A stretch of DNA of 7,138 bases, from positions 1 to 7,138 of the forward strand of contig JBOGJG010000358.1 of the NCBI GenBank assembly GCA_050747825.1, given 5' to 3'. The notes under the pieces were generated by a model. That model saw only the letters and a program-made list of their open reading frames with translations, had not been told where the DNA came from and did not search any database. The position numbers and the translations under genes are program-made. This document shows positions 5,264 through 7,138 of the stretch, one piece after another (positions within the stretch are counted from its first letter, which is position 1; every line of letters begins with the position of its first letter). This stretch comes from JBOGJG01 sp050747825. GTDB lineage: Bacteria; Acidobacteriota; UBA6911; RPQK01; JBOGJG01.

Positions 5264-5976
5264 TATTTCAGGTCGCGCGCGGCCTGGCTGAGGGGCGCTA
5301 CGGCGCCGCTTTCGAGATTGATGGACCAGATGAGGTGAACATCCTGGCCGTTGTGAGTGGCTACGAAGTCGATCCAGAAGTTGGGGGGATCATTCTTTAC
5401 CGGTCTCCATTCCTGGAACTGATATTCCGAATACCCGCCGGCCACCAGTTTCTCCACCGTGGGAGACTCCTGCACTAATCGATTGTAGGCGACAATGCCG
5501 GCTTCCGTCTTCTCAGGCGGAGCCTCAATGCTGGTCTCGTCCTCGCCTTTACTGGCTTCGGCGCCGCTACCCGCTTCCGGAGTGGTTTGAGAGTACAGGA
5601 TCGTCGGAGGCTGGTTGGAGCCGGCGCTGATGGCAAACGGGGAACCTATGTACTCGACCCTGGGTTCCACGGGTTTGGGCGGGGGAGGAGGGAGTTCGAA
5701 CACCTGATCGCCGTCCACACGAGGATAGAGTCCCGCCCATTCCCCGCCCAGATAGGCGATCAGTTCCCGCCGCTGCTCTTGAGCCAGCAGCAGGTAGACT
5801 GCTCCAGCCAGTGTTCCCACAGTCAGGATCAGCAAGAGAATCTTCTTCCAGAGAGGCACATCGATCGAGTAGGGACGAGTCCTGGCCTCCGCAGTCAGCA
5901 CCCGCAAGCGCTCGGCCTGGCGCCTCAGCTCCTCCGAGCTAACTTCGCCCGGCCCGGTTTTAACTTCTTCCTGCAA
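5263..5976 (-). CDS. Single-pass membrane protein of unknown function, coupled to prfB
   Basis: I do not recognise a family. With the chosen start the protein has 237 residues. A charged cytoplasmic N-terminus (~45 residues, with the helical stretch SSEELRRQAERLRVLTAEAR) leads to one hydrophobic helix at ~46-65 (ILLLILTVGTLAGAVYLLLA). A proline run ELPPPPPKPVEP (~95-105) and a low-complexity Ser/Glu/Pro linker come next. A compact C-terminal region (~160-237) holds YSEYQFQEWRPV, FWIDFVATHNGQDVHLIWSI and a short tail. The topology suggests a tethered periplasmic domain on a flexible Pro-rich stalk. An ATG at 6081 in the same frame would place ~100 nt inside prfB and add a non-membrane leader. 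TTG 5976 is preferred: it lies 4 nt past the prfB stop, behind AGGGA about 9 nt upstream, and it starts the charged N-terminus. The gene is likely translationally coupled to prfB. Confidence 0.7.
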   Translation of the reverse strand: MQEEVKTGPGEVSSEELRRQAERLRVLTAEARTRPYSIDVPLWKKILLLILTVGTLAGAVYLLLAQEQRRELIAYLGGEWAGLYPRVDGDQVFELPPPPPKPVEPRVEYIGSPFAISAGSNQPPTILYSQTTPEAGSGAEASKGEDETSIEAPPEKTEAGIVAYNRLVQESPTVEKLVAGGYSEYQFQEWRPVKNDPPNFWIDFVATHNGQDVHLIWSINLESGAVAPLSQAARDLK

Positions 5977-5980
5977 CGTT

Positions 5981-7100
5981 CTACTTCCCTTCCTGAGCCA
6001 TCTGGTTTTGCTGACGGCTTTTTTCTTTAAGAAAGGTGGAAATAAAAGGATCGATGTCTCCATCCAGGACCGGATCCACATTACCGATTTCCAGCTTGGT
6101 TCGATGATCCTTTACCATTCGGTAGGGGTGCAGCACGTAGGAGCGGATCTGGCTTCCCCAGGCGATATCGGCCTTGCTCTCCTCGAGCCTGTTCAGCTCC
6201 TCTCGTTTCTTTTCCATTTCGACCTCATACAACTTGGATTTCAGGATCTTCATGGCCATTTCTTTATTGCGGTGCTGCGAGCGCTCGTTCTGGCACTGGC
6301 TGACAAGTCCGGTCGGAAGGTGAGTGATCCGCACGGCCGAATCGGTTACGTTGACGTGCTGGCCACCCGCTCCCGAAGATCGGTACGTATCAATTCTGAG
6401 GTCTTTTTCGTCAACCCCAATATCAATGTCCTCATCAATCTCCGGAGACACGAAAACCGAAGCAAACGAAGTATGCCTGCGGGCTCCGGCATCGAAGGGG
6501 GAAATTCGCACCAACCGATGGACACCGATTTCCGCGCGCAGATAGCCATAAGCGTAATCACCCTTCACCATGAAAGTGGCGGACTTGATCCCGGCTTCCT
6601 CACCGACCTGATAGTCGAGCATTTCCGTTTTATAGCCATGTCTCTCCGCCCAGCGCAGATACATGCGCAGCAGCATCTCAGCCCAATCCTGGCTCTCAGT
6701 CCCTCCGGCGCCCGGATGAATCGTTACAATGGCATTGTTGACATCGTGCTCTCCTGAGAGCAGAGCTTTGGTCTCGGTCTCCTCCAGCCCTTGCTCAAGC
6801 TGCTCGATTTCCCGTTCTATATCGGCCTGGACTTCCTCGCCTTCCTCACCAAGCTCGATCAGCGCACCCAGATCGTCCAGAGCGGTGCGATAGTCCTCGA
6901 CCACCCTGAGTGAGTCTTCCAGTTGGCTGCGCCTGCGCAGAATCTTTTGATTCTCGTCGGGTTTGTTCCAAAAGTTGGGATCGGAAATAGTGTTCTCGAT
7001 CTGCTGAAGCTCTCTTTTTTTACCTTCTACGTCAAAGATACTCCCAGAGGTTACCAAGACGCTCCTTGAGATCGTTAAAGTGTGATTGAAAATCTTCCAA
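5981..7100 (-). CDS. prfB: Peptide chain release factor 2 (RF2), expressed by +1 programmed frameshift
   Basis: RF2 recognises UGA and UAA stop codons in the ribosomal A site and triggers peptide release. The product is 372 residues after the frameshift, against 365 in E. coli. The first frame starts at TTG 7100 and encodes 22 residues (MEDFQSHFN, LKERLGNLWEYL) before TGA 7034-7032. Shifting +1 there continues with DVEGKKRELQQIE, a coiled-coil domain 1, the stop-codon recognition tripeptide SPF (residues ~200-202, in VRISPFDAGARR) and the catalytic GGQ (~245-247, in SSGAGGQHVNVTDS). The second frame alone could start at 7057 (MVTSGSIFDV), but that would drop the conserved N-terminal helix and ignore the recoding site. 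The first frame stays open to the window edge. TTG 7100 is chosen for its Shine-Dalgarno sequence and the family-like length. The membrane protein gene follows after 4 nt. Confidence 0.93.
7031..7045 (-). promoter_or_regulatory. prfB: RF2 programmed +1 frameshift site
   Basis: On the minus strand the sequence reads GGGAG TAT CTT TGA C. It has a Shine-Dalgarno-like GGGAG (7045-7041), a 3-nt spacer, the slippery CTT (7037-7035), the UGA stop and the C that weakens it. This is the canonical autoregulatory arrangement: low RF2 makes the ribosome slip to TTT-GAC and make more RF2, and high RF2 terminates at UGA. Both frames on either side encode family-typical RF2 sequence. Confidence 0.95.
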
Positions 7101-7106
7101 GCTAGT

Positions 7107-7115
7107 TCCCTTTCC
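7107..7115 (-). promoter_or_regulatory. Ribosome binding site deciding the prfB TTG start
   Basis: GGAAAGGGA on the minus strand ends 6 nt before TTG 7100. It supports that start over internal codons. It overlaps the second copy of a perfect tandem 9-mer, TTCGGAAAG (7127-7119 and 7118-7110 on minus). Confidence 0.6.
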
Positions 7116-7127
7116 GAACTTTCCGAA
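7110..7127. repeat. Tandem 9-bp direct repeat upstream of prfB
   Basis: CTTTCCGAA occurs twice back to back on the plus strand (7110-7118, 7119-7127). On the minus strand each copy carries GGAAAG, so the duplication supplies two overlapping ribosome-binding-like sequences ahead of prfB. It may be a simple local duplication. Confidence 0.6.
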
Positions 7128-7138
7128 GGGGGTCAGGT

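Noticed and set aside
5979..6081. N-terminal extension of the membrane protein starting at ATG 6081
   Set aside because: It would overlap conserved RF2 coding sequence by about 100 nt in another frame. The TTG at 5976 has a suitable ribosome binding site and starts at the natural charged N-terminus.
6008..6757. 249-codon plus-strand frame opposite prfB
   Set aside because: It is a shadow of the highly conserved RF2 coding sequence, with no family resemblance of its own.

Overview
The window looks like a chromosomal segment, or a short assembled contig, from a moderately GC-rich Gram-negative bacterium that uses the standard genetic code. An Acidobacteriota-like lineage or another soil or sediment group would fit the exosortase-type polysaccharide genes, the DUF4388 domain and the proteobacterial-style IpdC. 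Protein flavour alone does not settle the taxon.

Left third (1-2430), a decaying region. The minus strand carries the broken end of a DDE transposase: its 5' part is missing and it has an in-frame TGA. It is joined directly to a plus-strand remnant of a Wzz/GNVR polysaccharide chain-length determinant, which has lost its 5' part and carries an internal deletion and a frameshifting deletion. Next comes what I read as one former gene, 1001-2430, for a DUF4388 - winged-helix-like - bacterial tyrosine kinase (BY-kinase) fusion. It is now split by two +1 frameshifts and an in-frame TGA. Together these are the wreck of an exopolysaccharide length-control and kinase pair.

Middle (2470-5002), an intact two-gene plus-strand operon. 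A YbfF/ABHD11-like alpha/beta-hydrolase overlaps by 14 nt a ThDP-dependent indolepyruvate/phenylpyruvate decarboxylase (IpdC/PPDC). The decarboxylase has complete active-site motifs. Its last ~45 codons run through a palindromic repeat element, so it has an unusual C-terminal tail.

5003-5262 is a convergent intergenic region. It holds a second, inverted copy of the repeat-element end, weak hairpins and a run of seven GCCACC-type heptamers that abuts the stop codon of the next gene.

Right third (5263-7138), minus strand. prfB (release factor 2) is intact, with the classical +1 programmed frameshift site, and its true start is probably a TTG at 7100. It is followed after 4 nt by a single-pass membrane protein of unknown function. 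RF2 with its SPF and GGQ motifs, plus TGA stops on intact genes, shows that TGA is a normal stop here. The TGA codons in the left third are therefore genuine lesions.

I did not find a convincing undescribed system. The most notable items are the possible DUF4388/BY-kinase fusion, the repeat-derived IpdC tail with its repeat family, and the cluster of lesions confined to the polysaccharide genes.
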